Part shown: positions 43,796-52,304 of the stretch, one piece after another | Numbering within the stretch: position 1 is the first letter of the stretch | Layout of the letters: each line of letters begins with the position of its first letter | Source of the DNA: Dehalococcoidales bacterium | GTDB taxonomy: Bacteria > Chloroflexota > Dehalococcoidia > Dehalococcoidales > UBA3254 | Length of the DNA stretch: 64,000 nt | Reading direction: 5' to 3' | NCBI GenBank assembly: GCA_016926695.1 | Contig: JAFGOB010000170.1 | Location: forward strand, 7,042-71,041 | Notes under the pieces: model-generated | What the model was told of the DNA's origin: nothing | Seen by the model: only the letters and a program-made list of their open reading frames with translations | Databases searched by the model: none | Made by a program: the position numbers and the translations under genes

Positions 43796-46700
43796 TCAGG
43801 CATTTTCCTTTTTAACCGCCAGTTTAAGCTGATGACCGCTGAGCTTGAAATTCTCTGAATAGACATCCTTTTCCGGAACCGATGGTACGACTTCTTCGGA
43901 AAGGGTTTCCAACTTTATGTAATCTGCGAAGTCCTTCATTACCTGAAGGACAAAGTCATCTCCTTCATAGTAGGTGTTTATATGATCTGCGATTTCAAAT
44001 CCGGCGGACTTGCGCATTGTTTGCAGACGGTGGACTATTTCCCTGGCCATCCCCTCTCCTTCCAGTTCGGGAGATATTTCAGTACAAACAGCTACGCCCA
44101 GATCACCTTCCACGGTGCAGATATATCCCGGCTTTGCCAGTTCAGCGGCGTTTTCCTCGAAGACCAGCTCTTTGACATTAAGCTCATCCAGCACCTGAGG
44201 TTTAAGCTGCTCTATGCCTTCGCGATCACTTTTTGATTTAACGGATACGACCACCTTTGAAAGTGGCTGGCGGACTTTGATACCGGCCCCGCTTCTGGCT
44301 GATCTGCCTATGCTGGATATCTTGATAGCCATACGGGTAGCGGATGAAAGCTGCTTGTCTATCCTGTCCGGATCAGCCACGGGGAAATCAGTCAGATGGA
44401 CGCTGACGGGGGCTTCAGGTGAAGCGGAACGTACCAGATTCTGATAGAGCTCTTCCGCCAGATAAGGCATGAAGGGGGCCAGAAGCCTGGAAAGGTTGAC
44501 CAGGCAGGTATAAAGGGTCTGATAGGCCGACATTTTGTCGGAATCGCTTTCGCTTTTCCAGAAACGCCGGCGGCTTCTTCTGACATACCAGTTGGAGAGG
44601 TAGCCCACGAAGTCCTCTATCTTCCTGCCGGCATCGGTGGGATTATAGTTTTCCAAACACGAGTCAACATCCTGAATAAGCTGGTTAAGCTCTGAAAGGA
44701 TCCAGCGGTCCAGTTCTGCCTCAGGTTTGAAAGCGGGATCGATTTTCGGCATATAACGGTCGATATTAGCGTACATCACGAAAAAAGAATAAACGTTCCA
44801 AAGGATGAGCTGGAACCGGCGTGTTATTTCAGACACCAGGTCTTCCGAAAAACGCTTGACGTTGCCCGGGGGTGTTGAGGTAATACAATACCAGCGAAGC
44901 GCATCGGCGCCGTATTTGCGGATAATGGTCCAGGGATCAACGGCATTTCCTTTGCTTTTACTCATTTTTTCACCTTTAGCATCCAGAACCAGTCCGAGAC
45001 AGATCACGTTCTTAAAGGCGATCTGATTGAACAGCAGTGTTGAAATAGCATGCAGGCTGTAGAACCATCCCCTGGTCTGGTCAACTGCTTCACAGATGAA
45101 GTCTGCGGGGAAACGACCGTCGTCAAAAATACCCGCATTGGCGGGGTCGAAGGGATAATGGTATTGAGCGATAGTCATATCACCGGAATCAAACCAGCAA
45201 TCGATAACTTCCGGGACTCTTTTCATGGCGCCCCGGCAGTCGGTGCAGACTATTTCAATATCATCGATGGCAGGGCGGTGAATGCCCAGAGATGTACCTT
45301 CAAATGATTGCGGGGCGATTCCGGACCTGGCAGACAGATCCTTAATGCTGCCGATGCAGTCAGCTTTGCCGCAGGACTCGCAGCGCCAGACGGGAAGAGG
45401 AGTACCCCAGTATCTTTCGCGGGAGAAGGCCCAGTCCACGTTATTCTTTAACCAGTCTCCGAAACGGCCATACTTGATGTAATCCGGATACCAGTTCAGT
45501 TTTTCATTGTTGGCAATCATGTCGTCTTTAAATGCCGTCGTCCGTATGTACCAGGTTTGCTTGGCATAGTAGAGCAGGGGAGTATGGCATCTCCAGCAAA
45601 AAGGATAGGTATGCTTGATGGTACCGCTCTTCAACAAAAGCCCGCGTGATTCCAAATCAGCCAGTATTTCTTTATCCGCGGTTTTCACGAATTTGCCGGC
45701 GAAAGTATAGGTACCTGAAATAATACCCTGTAGATCGACCTGCTGTACGAAATCCAGTTCATTTTCCAGCCCGGCTTCAAAGTCAACCTCACCGAAGGCA
45801 GGAGCAACATGAACGATTCCACTTCCGTCATCCATGGTCACAAATCCGGTAGCGATTACAGGATAGTCAAGGTCTGTATCAACGGGCTGGACGGCATATT
45901 CCTTGCGTTTTACTCCATCCGTCCCGGGTATCTGTACCGGTCTTTTTCTTTCGATGCCGTATTGATGAGGATTAAAAAGGGGCTGATATCTGGTTCCCAC
46001 CAGGTCGCTGCCCCTGAGAACAGCGGCCACGGGGTATTCACTTAGCCCTGTCCCGGCTACAAGATCTGCTGCCAGCACGAGGTATTCGTCACCCATATCC
46101 AGGACGGAATAATCGGCTGCTGAGGAAACCGCCAGGGCGGTATTACCGGGCAGTGTCCATGGAGTAGTGGTCCAGGCCAGCAAAAAGATCGGTTTCTGAG
46201 AAATAAGAGAGGACAGCAGGCTGTTGCCGCTTTTGAGTACCCTGAATTTGGGATATACCGAAGGGTCTACGGTGTCCTCTTCGTATCCAAGGGCTACTTC
46301 ATGGGAGCTGAGAGAAGTACCGCAGCGCGGGCAGTGAGGGGTAACCCGGTATCCCTGGTATATCAGACCCCTGTCCCAGAGCTGCTTGATGGTCCACCAG
46401 CAGGTCTCCATGTACTCGTTGTTCATCGTGACATAGGGGTGTTCCAGGTCCACCCAGTAGGCTATACGCTCGGTCATTTTGTTCCAGTTGTCCAGATAAC
46501 CTGATACACTTTCCTTACATTGTTCGTTAAACCTGGCAATGCCGTATTCTTCTATCTGTGTTTTACTGGAAAGTCCCAGTTTTCTTTCAACTTCAAGTTC
46601 AACCGGTAATCCGTGCGTGTCCCAACCAGCGATACGAGGCGCGTAATATCCTTTCATTACCTTGTAGCGCGGAATTACGTCCTTGAAGACTCTGGCCAGT

Positions 46701-46876
46701 ACATGATGGATGCCCGGGTTTCCATTGGCTGTAGGGGGACCCTCGAACAAAGTAAAACGGGGACCGCCCTCACGGGATGAAACACTCTTGTGAAATACGT
46801 CGTTTTCTTTCCAAAATGGAAGAATATTCTCTTCCATAGTGGTAAAACTAACCTTGCTGACAACTGGTTTAAACAT
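43796..46876 (-). CDS. ileS: Isoleucyl-tRNA synthetase, type 2
   Basis: 1026 residues from ATG 46876 (GGAAGGG seven bases upstream; an earlier frame into the T-box is artefactual). The HIGH-type motif is GNPGIHHVLAR and the KMSKS loop EKMSKSKGN. The editing domain CP1 and GYEEDTVDPSVYPKF mark the eukaryote-like type 2 class, which is often mupirocin tolerant. It lacks the C-terminal zinc finger of type 1. The T-box in front controls it by charged tRNA-Ile. Confidence 0.96.
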   Translation of the reverse strand: MFKPVVSKVSFTTMEENILPFWKENDVFHKSVSSREGGPRFTLFEGPPTANGNPGIHHVLARVFKDVIPRYKVMKGYYAPRIAGWDTHGLPVELEVERKLGLSSKTQIEEYGIARFNEQCKESVSGYLDNWNKMTERIAYWVDLEHPYVTMNNEYMETCWWTIKQLWDRGLIYQGYRVTPHCPRCGTSLSSHEVALGYEEDTVDPSVYPKFRVLKSGNSLLSSLISQKPIFLLAWTTTPWTLPGNTALAVSSAADYSVLDMGDEYLVLAADLVAGTGLSEYPVAAVLRGSDLVGTRYQPLFNPHQYGIERKRPVQIPGTDGVKRKEYAVQPVDTDLDYPVIATGFVTMDDGSGIVHVAPAFGEVDFEAGLENELDFVQQVDLQGIISGTYTFAGKFVKTADKEILADLESRGLLLKSGTIKHTYPFCWRCHTPLLYYAKQTWYIRTTAFKDDMIANNEKLNWYPDYIKYGRFGDWLKNNVDWAFSRERYWGTPLPVWRCESCGKADCIGSIKDLSARSGIAPQSFEGTSLGIHRPAIDDIEIVCTDCRGAMKRVPEVIDCWFDSGDMTIAQYHYPFDPANAGIFDDGRFPADFICEAVDQTRGWFYSLHAISTLLFNQIAFKNVICLGLVLDAKGEKMSKSKGNAVDPWTIIRKYGADALRWYCITSTPPGNVKRFSEDLVSEITRRFQLILWNVYSFFVMYANIDRYMPKIDPAFKPEAELDRWILSELNQLIQDVDSCLENYNPTDAGRKIEDFVGYLSNWYVRRSRRRFWKSESDSDKMSAYQTLYTCLVNLSRLLAPFMPYLAEELYQNLVRSASPEAPVSVHLTDFPVADPDRIDKQLSSATRMAIKISSIGRSARSGAGIKVRQPLSKVVVSVKSKSDREGIEQLKPQVLDELNVKELVFEENAAELAKPGYICTVEGDLGVAVCTEISPELEGEGMAREIVHRLQTMRKSAGFEIADHINTYYEGDDFVLQVMKDFADYIKLETLSEEVVPSVPEKDVYSENFKLSGHQLKLAVKKENA

Positions 46877-46889
46877 GTTTTTTCCCTTC

Positions 46890-47151
46890 CTAAAAAAAAT
46901 CCCGTCCCATAGGGACGAGATATTGAATATCCGCGGTACCACCCCAGTTCCTCCGCTCCGGCGGAGACACTTAAAAAAGACACATTATCAATGTCCTCGT
47001 CAATGTTAACGGTTGACGGTTCCGGCCAGGCCTACTTTAGAGGTATTTCGGTTGGCAGCTCCGGAGTGATTTTCAGAGTGGCTTTCATGTCTGCTTTCAC
47101 CATTTTCAGACTCGCTGGATGATAACCTGCCTCTTACTCTTCTCCTTCAAT
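46890..47151 (-). ncRNA. T-box riboswitch (tRNA-Ile) of ileS
   Basis: On the minus strand the antiterminator core GGGGTGGTACCGCGG (46945-46931) is the T-box motif (GGTGGNACCGCG). It is followed by the terminator CGTCCC-TAT-GGGACG (about 46904-46918) and a run of eight T (46899-46892). A stem-I region with AGAGTAAGAGG starts near 47140. The specifier reads GAAAATCACTCC; ATC at 47070-47068 is an Ile codon, as expected for ileS. Uncharged tRNA-Ile would stabilise the antiterminator. Confidence 0.92.
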
Positions 47152-47171
47152 GCTTTTAGCTATGTTTAATC

Positions 47172-47201
47172 AACATATCAAGAATATATTATTTATGTCA
47201 A
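47172..47201 (-). promoter_or_regulatory. Promoter of the ileS T-box transcript
   Basis: TTGACA (47201-47196) and TATGTT (47177-47172) with 18 bases between. It starts 15 bases past the jag stop, so the T-box transcript begins in the gap after jag. Confidence 0.6.
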
Positions 47202-47215
47202 ATAATAATCCAAAA

Positions 47216-47890
47216 TCATTTCCTGTTTACAGGTAAAACAACAACCTTGCGTGAATCACCCTCTCCGACGCTTTCAGTTGTAACATCAGGATCATCAGCC
47301 AGCGATAAATGGATGATTCTTCTTTCATACGCTGACATAGGTTCCAGCCTGCAGGATGATTTCCTGCTTTTCACCTGTAAAGCCACGTTGATGGCAAGAG
47401 TCCTCAGATCATTATAACGGCGCTGTTTATAAGACTGAACATCGATCATAATAGGTATTTTCAGCTTTGTACGCCGTGCGGTAATGAGACGTACCAGGTA
47501 CTGAATAGCTTCAATAGTCGTACCTTTTCTTCCGATAAGGCTTTCTGCCTCAGCCCCTTCAATGTTGAGGATAACGGTATGAGTATCATCAACGGTTTGC
47601 TGACGGATAGATTGAGGAGTAACCACCTGTACGGCGGCGTTTATTCCCAACATGGAAAGTATATTTTCCAGGACATCTTTGGCAATGTCTATGGTATCCT
47701 GGCTCGTATCCTGAGAAGAGTCCAAACACCTGACGCTGATTCTGGCATCCTCTGCTCCGAAACCAAAAAGACCACTTTTTCCTTCACTCAAAATAATTAT
47801 TTCAACCTCATCCAAACCAACGTTTAAGCGGGTTAGGGCTATTCTGGTCGCTTCCTCCACTGTTCTGGCTGATATTTCCAGATTTTCCAT
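47216..47890 (-). CDS. jag: Jag / SpoIIIJ-associated RNA-binding protein (KH-R3H)
   Basis: 224 residues from ATG 47890 (AAGGA seven bases upstream, inside yidC). The Jag_N domain (about 1-55, ISARTVEEATRIAL...GKSGLFGFG), KH domain (about 85-160, EAESLIGRKGTTIEAIQYLV) and R3H domain (about 165-224, RRIIHLSLADDPDV) are all present. The final segment VTTESVGEGDSRKVVVLPV is typical. Jag binds RNA and works with YidC in envelope growth. Its first 83 bases overlap the end of yidC in a different frame. Confidence 0.94.
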   Translation of the reverse strand: MENLEISARTVEEATRIALTRLNVGLDEVEIIILSEGKSGLFGFGAEDARISVRCLDSSQDTSQDTIDIAKDVLENILSMLGINAAVQVVTPQSIRQQTVDDTHTVILNIEGAEAESLIGRKGTTIEAIQYLVRLITARRTKLKIPIMIDVQSYKQRRYNDLRTLAINVALQVKSRKSSCRLEPMSAYERRIIHLSLADDPDVTTESVGEGDSRKVVVLPVNRK

Positions 47891-48746
47891 CATTTGTTCC
47901 TTCTTTTGAAGCATCCTTTGCTATTTTCGGCGTCTCTGTTTTTATGGAAGAGGATTCTTGAGCGAGACGTTTCTTTAATTTTCTTTCGGCGGCAGAACCA
48001 CCCGACGCTCCCCCTCCTTTTCCGGAGGTACCACGGAAATTGAAGGAAAGCCCGCCCCAACCGGTAACGTAATACTGTACTACGATTGAAAAGATATTGG
48101 AAACCACCCAGTACAGGGCCAGACCGCTGGGGAATGACATGCTGAAAAAGGTAAAGATAATCGGCATCATCCAAAGCATCATCTGGCTTTGCTGCTGCAT
48201 GCGGGGATCCTGGTTGGTGGGAGTAACCATCTTTTGCTGTATCCACATTGATACGCCAACGATAATAGCCAGTATCGTGTTACCTGTGGCAAGGTCCATT
48301 CCCAGGAAAGAATTGTTAAGAGGCAGATTAGCCAGAGGAATAGCCCAAGAATAAAAATAGCGTGACAGGTTAAGCAGGGCTTCAGGATTGACAGCCAGGG
48401 TTAAAACGATTGCCTGGTAAAGGGCAATCCAGATAGGAAACTGTATTAACATGGGAATAGCGCAGCCAGCAGGATTGACACCGGACTCTTTATACAGTTG
48501 CATTTGTTCCTGGGCCAGCTTTTGCCTGTCTTTGGCGTATTTCTTTTGCAGCTCCTGGAGTCTGGGCTGAAGGGTGGACATGGCTTTGGTTGCGCGGAGC
48601 TGTCTCATGGTAAGAGGCAGGAGTACCAGACGGATAATAATAGTCAGGATAATAATGGTCAGGCCGAAATTATTAAACAGGAAATGAGACAGTGTGATGA
48701 GCACATTGATCATCCACTGCAGCATTGCTATGTCCCAGATGTTCAA
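47808..48746 (-). CDS. yidC: Membrane protein insertase YidC/Oxa1
   Basis: 312 residues. Short Oxa1-type form without the large periplasmic domain: a first helix, then the LTIIILTIIIRLVLLPLTMRQL hydrophilic-groove helix with its Arg, the coiled AMSTLQPRLQELQKKY cytosolic loop, and the later helices through PSGLALYWVVSNIFSIVVQYYV. The tail (about 245-312) is Gly/Ser/Lys-rich and overlaps the start of jag by 83 bases. The TTG start at 48746 follows TGAGGT nine bases before. It inserts membrane proteins made at the ribosome. Confidence 0.94.
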   Translation of the reverse strand: MNIWDIAMLQWMINVLITLSHFLFNNFGLTIIILTIIIRLVLLPLTMRQLRATKAMSTLQPRLQELQKKYAKDRQKLAQEQMQLYKESGVNPAGCAIPMLIQFPIWIALYQAIVLTLAVNPEALLNLSRYFYSWAIPLANLPLNNSFLGMDLATGNTILAIIVGVSMWIQQKMVTPTNQDPRMQQQSQMMLWMMPIIFTFFSMSFPSGLALYWVVSNIFSIVVQYYVTGWGGLSFNFRGTSGKGGGASGGSAAERKLKKRLAQESSSIKTETPKIAKDASKEGTNDGKSGNISQNSGGSDQNSPNPLKRWFG

Positions 48747-48774
48747 TTACATATACCTCACTAATCAGGCTAAT

Positions 48775-49953
48775 TTATTGAGACTTTAAAGATATAGGTG
48801 AAAACTTGGACCCATCAGAGACATTAAAGGCGTGGATGTTATTATCCGGTCCATTAATGTAAACTATATCTTCTATGGCACAAAGGGGTGCTGTCACATC
48901 CTCGGGAATAGTCGAAACCAGCAGGGGATTGGCGGAGACATTGGAGGAATCCAGGCTGAACAGTTTTCCTTTGCTGGTAGCTACGATAACCTTATCCTCT
49001 ACAATCACCGGCCAGGAAGAAATCTGTGCCTCAAGATTATATTCCGCCAGCTTGTTTCCGTTTTTGGCATCCAGAGCATATACCCTGTTGTCCAGGCAGG
49101 GAGCATAAATAATGCCGTTCAAGGCAACAGGCCTGGCCCAGAACCAATTGCCTCCTTCATATTTCCAGATCAAATTGCCGTTGATTTTATCAAGGGCATA
49201 GATATTCCTGTCCAGTGAACCGACGTAAAGCAGGTCATCCAGGAAAATAGGAGTAGAAACATTATTAGCCTGGGTAGCGAACTTCCATTTCTCCTTTCCC
49301 GTTGATGCATCCAGTGCGTAAACTTGTTTATCAAAAGAGCTTACGAAAACGGTGTTGCCATCACAAACCGGAGTGGACCAGATTTCGCCCCCGGTGGCGA
49401 ATTGCCATTTCTTTCCGCCGGTGGATGTATCCAGTGCGTAAACATTATTATCAGTGCATCCGAAGAAAAGGGAATCACCTGAAATAGTGATGGCGCTGAC
49501 AATCGGCGACAGAAAGCCGTCTACGGGATAGACCCAGCGCTGCTGGAGAGATGCCGCATCATAGGCAAAGACTTTCCCGTTGTATCCGGCGATATATACC
49601 AGCTCTCCGAAGACCGGCACATCGGTAATAGCGGGAGTACCGTATATCGCGATAGACGGGGCTGCTCCTCCACAGGCGCCAGAACCGCCGCTGATGAGGG
49701 CGCAGGATCCGCCTGTGCTCTGAGCCCTTAGCGGCTCGGCAAACATGATGGCACGATTGGTCAAATTCACGGAACAAATACGGCCTTCCTTTGAGCCTGT
49801 AAAGATAATACCGTCGACAGCCGCTACTCCTGACCAACCGATAGGCGACATACCCCGTACACAACCAGTCATTAGCAAAGTAGAAATCAACAGGACAGCG
49901 ATTGCGAAAATTGAAAACCGGACCAGAAATGATTTTTTCGGTTTACATTTCAA
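48775..49953 (-). CDS. PQQ-like beta-propeller lipoprotein
   Basis: 392 residues. Signal peptide ends in LLMTGC, a lipobox. The rest is a propeller of WD/PQQ-like blades with the repeat VYALDxxTGxxxWxF: FAYDAASLQQRW, VYALDTSTGGKKW, VYALDASTGKEKW, IYALDKINGNLIW, VYALDAKNGN, LFSLDSS. It resembles BamB, an outer-membrane assembly factor, but has no BamB-specific signature. It lies between yidD and yidC in the same direction, an unusual place, suggesting a role in insertion or folding of envelope proteins. TTG start. Confidence 0.88.
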   Translation of the reverse strand: MKCKPKKSFLVRFSIFAIAVLLISTLLMTGCVRGMSPIGWSGVAAVDGIIFTGSKEGRICSVNLTNRAIMFAEPLRAQSTGGSCALISGGSGACGGAAPSIAIYGTPAITDVPVFGELVYIAGYNGKVFAYDAASLQQRWVYPVDGFLSPIVSAITISGDSLFFGCTDNNVYALDTSTGGKKWQFATGGEIWSTPVCDGNTVFVSSFDKQVYALDASTGKEKWKFATQANNVSTPIFLDDLLYVGSLDRNIYALDKINGNLIWKYEGGNWFWARPVALNGIIYAPCLDNRVYALDAKNGNKLAEYNLEAQISSWPVIVEDKVIVATSKGKLFSLDSSNVSANPLLVSTIPEDVTAPLCAIEDIVYINGPDNNIHAFNVSDGSKFSPISLKSQ

Positions 49954-49977
49954 AGATTAAATACCCCCGTTAATATG

Positions 49978-50187
49978 TTACGGAACAGGATCATATCCAC
50001 CTTTATGTAAGGGATGACAGCGGGCGATTCGCCTGGACCCCATCCATACACCCTTCAGAATGCCATACCGCTCGATTGCCTCGTAGGTATAGGCGGAGCA
50101 GGTTGGTAAATAACGGCACTGGGGCGGAAATATCTGTGATATAGTCGCCTGATAAAATTTTATCATCCCCAGAGCTATATTTTTCAT
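49978..50187 (-). CDS. yidD: Membrane protein insertion efficiency factor YidD
   Basis: 69 residues. A short N-terminal amphipathic helix is followed by [29 protein letters not shown] and [17 protein letters not shown], the family hallmark with three conserved cysteines. It follows rnpA after one base and works with YidC in insertion. No ribosome-binding site of its own is evident; translation is probably coupled. Confidence 0.95.
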   Translation of the reverse strand: MKNIALGMIKFYQATISQIFPPQCRYLPTCSAYTYEAIERYGILKGVWMGSRRIARCHPLHKGGYDPVP

Positions 50188-50188
50188 T

Positions 50189-50521
50189 TTATTTTACTGA
50201 TATATTAGCCCGGGAAAGCAGGATAGATACGGACTGTGAGAGTTGCTTATATTCGCTTTCGGCAGCCGGGTTACGTACAATAAATACCATATCCCACCCT
50301 ATAGCAGGCGGGCCTGATCTCAATATTTCCTTTAGCCTGCGTTTAATCCTGTTACGTACAACAGCTTTACCGACTCGCTTACTGATAGATATTCCATATC
50401 GATACTGTTCGAGATGATTCGGCATAGCTTTTAACACCAGAAACCGGTCAACCTTAGTTATACCCTGAGCATAAACCGTTTTAAATTGTTCTGGTTTATC
50501 AAGTCGAGTAATGCTTTTCAT
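50189..50521 (-). CDS. rnpA: Ribonuclease P protein component
   Basis: 110 residues. The basic signature [21 protein letters not shown] and the adjacent ISISK strand are the RNR motif of RnpA. The protein binds the RNase P RNA for tRNA 5' maturation. It lies 26 bases after rpmH, the conserved arrangement in bacteria. The ATG is preceded by GGTAGG. Confidence 0.95.
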   Translation of the reverse strand: MKSITRLDKPEQFKTVYAQGITKVDRFLVLKAMPNHLEQYRYGISISKRVGKAVVRNRIKRRLKEILRSGPPAIGWDMVFIVRNPAAESEYKQLSQSVSILLSRANISVK

Positions 50522-50547
50522 AAGCCTACCCGACGAGAGACCGCCGG

Positions 50548-50691
50548 CTAAACTACCACCAATCTCTTGCGTCCCTTTAACCGCCTTGCCTTTATAACAT
50601 CCCGGCCGCCCCGGTTACTCATCCTTTTTAAAAATCCGTGCTCTCTTTTACGCGGCAGCTTCTTAGGTTGCCATGTCCTTTTTGTAGCCAC
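50548..50691 (-). CDS. rpmH: 50S ribosomal protein L34
   Basis: 47 residues: (M)[18 protein letters not shown] at the start, with [20 protein letters not shown], which is the diagnostic L34 sequence. GTG start with AAGGAAC four bases upstream. It heads rpmH-rnpA-yidD. The gene is shorter than most listed frames. dnaA, its frequent neighbour, is absent; rpsR lies upstream. Confidence 0.95.
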   Translation of the reverse strand: MATKRTWQPKKLPRKREHGFLKRMSNRGGRDVIKARRLKGRKRLVVV

Positions 50692-50804
50692 AATAGTTCC
50701 TTAACAATTCAATATTTACTTTATTGGTTTCAACTCAGTTGGACAAAAAGACTATTTAACAGCGATAATGATGCTATTCCTGAAGGCATCGTCCGGCAGA
50801 CCCA

Positions 50805-51104
50805 CTAAAAACGGATACCCACTCCACCGGTCTTGTTGATATGTGAAGGCACATAGGGTATTAAAGCCAGGTGGCGGCATCTTTTTATTGCTAGCGCCAC
50901 AGCTCGCTGGTGCTTGGCGCAGGTTCCGGTCTTGCGTCTGGGTTCTATCTTGCCCCTGTCCGAAATATACTGGCGCAGCTTGGCCGGGTCTTTATAGTCT
51001 ACAGTTCTAATTTTTTCTCCGCAAAAGGCGCATACTTTACGCTTGGGTACGTACTTGGACCCTTCCCATTTTTTCTTGGGCCTGGCTGTTTTGTTATCGT
51101 TCAC
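50805..51104 (-). CDS. rpsR: 30S ribosomal protein S18
   Basis: 99 residues. The zinc-type N-terminus VCAFCGEK and the CAKHQRAV element keep the four ligands of the C+ paralog. [19 protein letters not shown] and [29 protein letters not shown] form the conserved core. GTG start. It follows ssb by 51 bases in the conserved rpsF-ssb-rpsR operon. Confidence 0.95.
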   Translation of the reverse strand: MNDNKTARPKKKWEGSKYVPKRKVCAFCGEKIRTVDYKDPAKLRQYISDRGKIEPRRKTGTCAKHQRAVALAIKRCRHLALIPYVPSHINKTGGVGIRF

Positions 51105-51155
51105 GCTTAAACTACTCCCTGTATCTACTCAATATGCGAAATATTTCTGTTTTAA

Positions 51156-51602
51156 CTAAAATGGAATATCCTGGGGGTCAATATCACCTGTTTCTCCCTC
51201 GAAGCTTTTGTCATCGGGTGCTGCGACGCTACCCCTCTTATCCAGAAAAATTACATTATTTGCAATGATTTCCACCCTGGAATGCTTCTGCCCGTCCTGA
51301 CTTTCCCAGATACGGGTATGCAATCTGCCCTCTACGTAAATGCGCTGTCCCTTGACAAGGTATTGATTGCAATTTTCAGCCAGCTTGCTCCAGGTTACCA
51401 CCGAAAACCATTCAGTCTCCTCTTTCCGCTCGCCTTCAGTGGAGTTATAAACGCGGTTGGTTGCTACTCTGAAAGAGGTTACCGGGTTGCCGCTTGGAGT
51501 GAAACGCATTTCCGGATCACCGCCCAGGTTGCCAATGATCATAACCTTATTTAAACTGGACGATGAGCGAAAACCGTCTCTACCTACTGGCTGGTTATTC
51601 AT
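51156..51602 (-). CDS. ssb: Single-stranded DNA-binding protein
   Basis: 148 residues. OB-fold segments LNKVMIIGNLGGDPEMRFTPSG, FSVVTWSKLAE and YVEGRLHTRIWESQDG are present, and the C-terminus DIDPQDIPF is the acidic partner-binding tip. GGAGG lies nine bases before the ATG; it starts 17 bases after rpsF. Confidence 0.96.
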   Translation of the reverse strand: MNNQPVGRDGFRSSSSLNKVMIIGNLGGDPEMRFTPSGNPVTSFRVATNRVYNSTEGERKEETEWFSVVTWSKLAENCNQYLVKGQRIYVEGRLHTRIWESQDGQKHSRVEIIANNVIFLDKRGSVAAPDDKSFEGETGDIDPQDIPF

Positions 51603-51619
51603 GGTCCGGCGCCTCCTTA

Positions 51620-51946
51620 CTAATCGTCAACTTTAATTAGCAGATAGCGAATAATCTTTTCAGAAATTTTCATATTATTTTCGAGTTCTTTATTAGCGGA
51701 AGGATCTACCTTGAACTTAACCAGTACATAATTGCCTTCCATCAGGTGCTTGATAGGATAAGCCAGCTTTTTTCTTCCCCATCTGGAAACTTCAACGATA
51801 GTACCGTTTTTTTCGGTGATGTACTGGGTGATGCTGTTAATCACTGTATCAAGCGCATCATCAGCTACTTCGGGACTGATGATAAAAACCAGCTCATATT
51901 CCCATTGCATTTGTTCTACGGTTTGCGTCTCATATTTTGTTACCAT
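51620..51946 (-). CDS. rpsF: 30S ribosomal protein S6
   Basis: 108 residues from ATG 51946. WEYELVFIISPEVADDALDTVINSI, RWGRKKLAYPIKHLMEGNYVLVKF and IIRYLLIKVDD are the S6 core. The frame opens to GTG 51988, but that part is not S6-like and overlaps the promoter leader; AAAGAG lies before the chosen start. First gene of the operon. Confidence 0.9.
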   Translation of the reverse strand: MVTKYETQTVEQMQWEYELVFIISPEVADDALDTVINSITQYITEKNGTIVEVSRWGRKKLAYPIKHLMEGNYVLVKFKVDPSANKELENNMKISEKIIRYLLIKVDD

Positions 51947-52007
51947 ACTGCTCTTTACTTTCCCCAAATTCAATTTTTCTACAGGCACACTAAATAACAG
52001 ACTTAAT

Positions 52008-52058
52008 TAATTATAACATACAACCTGCTAATTATAACATACAAGCTGACAAATGCAA
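52008..52058 (-). promoter_or_regulatory. rpsF promoter region with duplicated -10 box
   Basis: The 16-mer TTGTATGTTATAATTA on the minus strand occurs twice, 21 bases apart (52044-52029 and 52023-52008). The upstream copy has TATAAT (52036-52031) with TTGCAT (52058-52053) 16 bases before it. The downstream TATAAT (52015-52010) has no good -35. Confidence 0.6.
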
Positions 52059-52304
52059 CACTCCGTGAGTTCGGAGTGAGTTAGGAGTAACTCATAGTTA
52101 ATACAGTGTGTGGCACACTTTTACTGAAGCACAGGTTACTAAAGGCGGGTGGAAGCTCTGCCCCCACCCACCTGAGGATTATTTCGAACTATCTTGCCGG
52201 ACTATGTTTATTGTTTGTTCATGCTTCGATTTCCTCGAAATATTATTATACGGAAATGAAGTAGTCTCTGGAAGAAGCGCGTCAAACGATATTGAAGGAG
52301 AGTC
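52059..52304. other. Structured intergenic region between ppsA and rpsF
   Basis: Contains CACTCCG/CGGAGTG (52059-52065, 52072-52078), possibly a weak ppsA terminator, and a GC-rich hairpin GGCGGGTGG/CCACCCACC (52144-52152, 52164-52172; one mismatch). The region between may form a small RNA. No family was recognised. Confidence 0.4.

Noticed and set aside
46877..46942. N-terminal extension of IleS in the open frame
   Set aside because: Falls in the T-box terminator; the ATG at 46876 has a good ribosome-binding site and begins the family sequence.
50692..50804. Possible chromosome origin next to rpmH
   Set aside because: No DnaA boxes (TTATCCACA-like) and no dnaA gene are visible in or near the gap.
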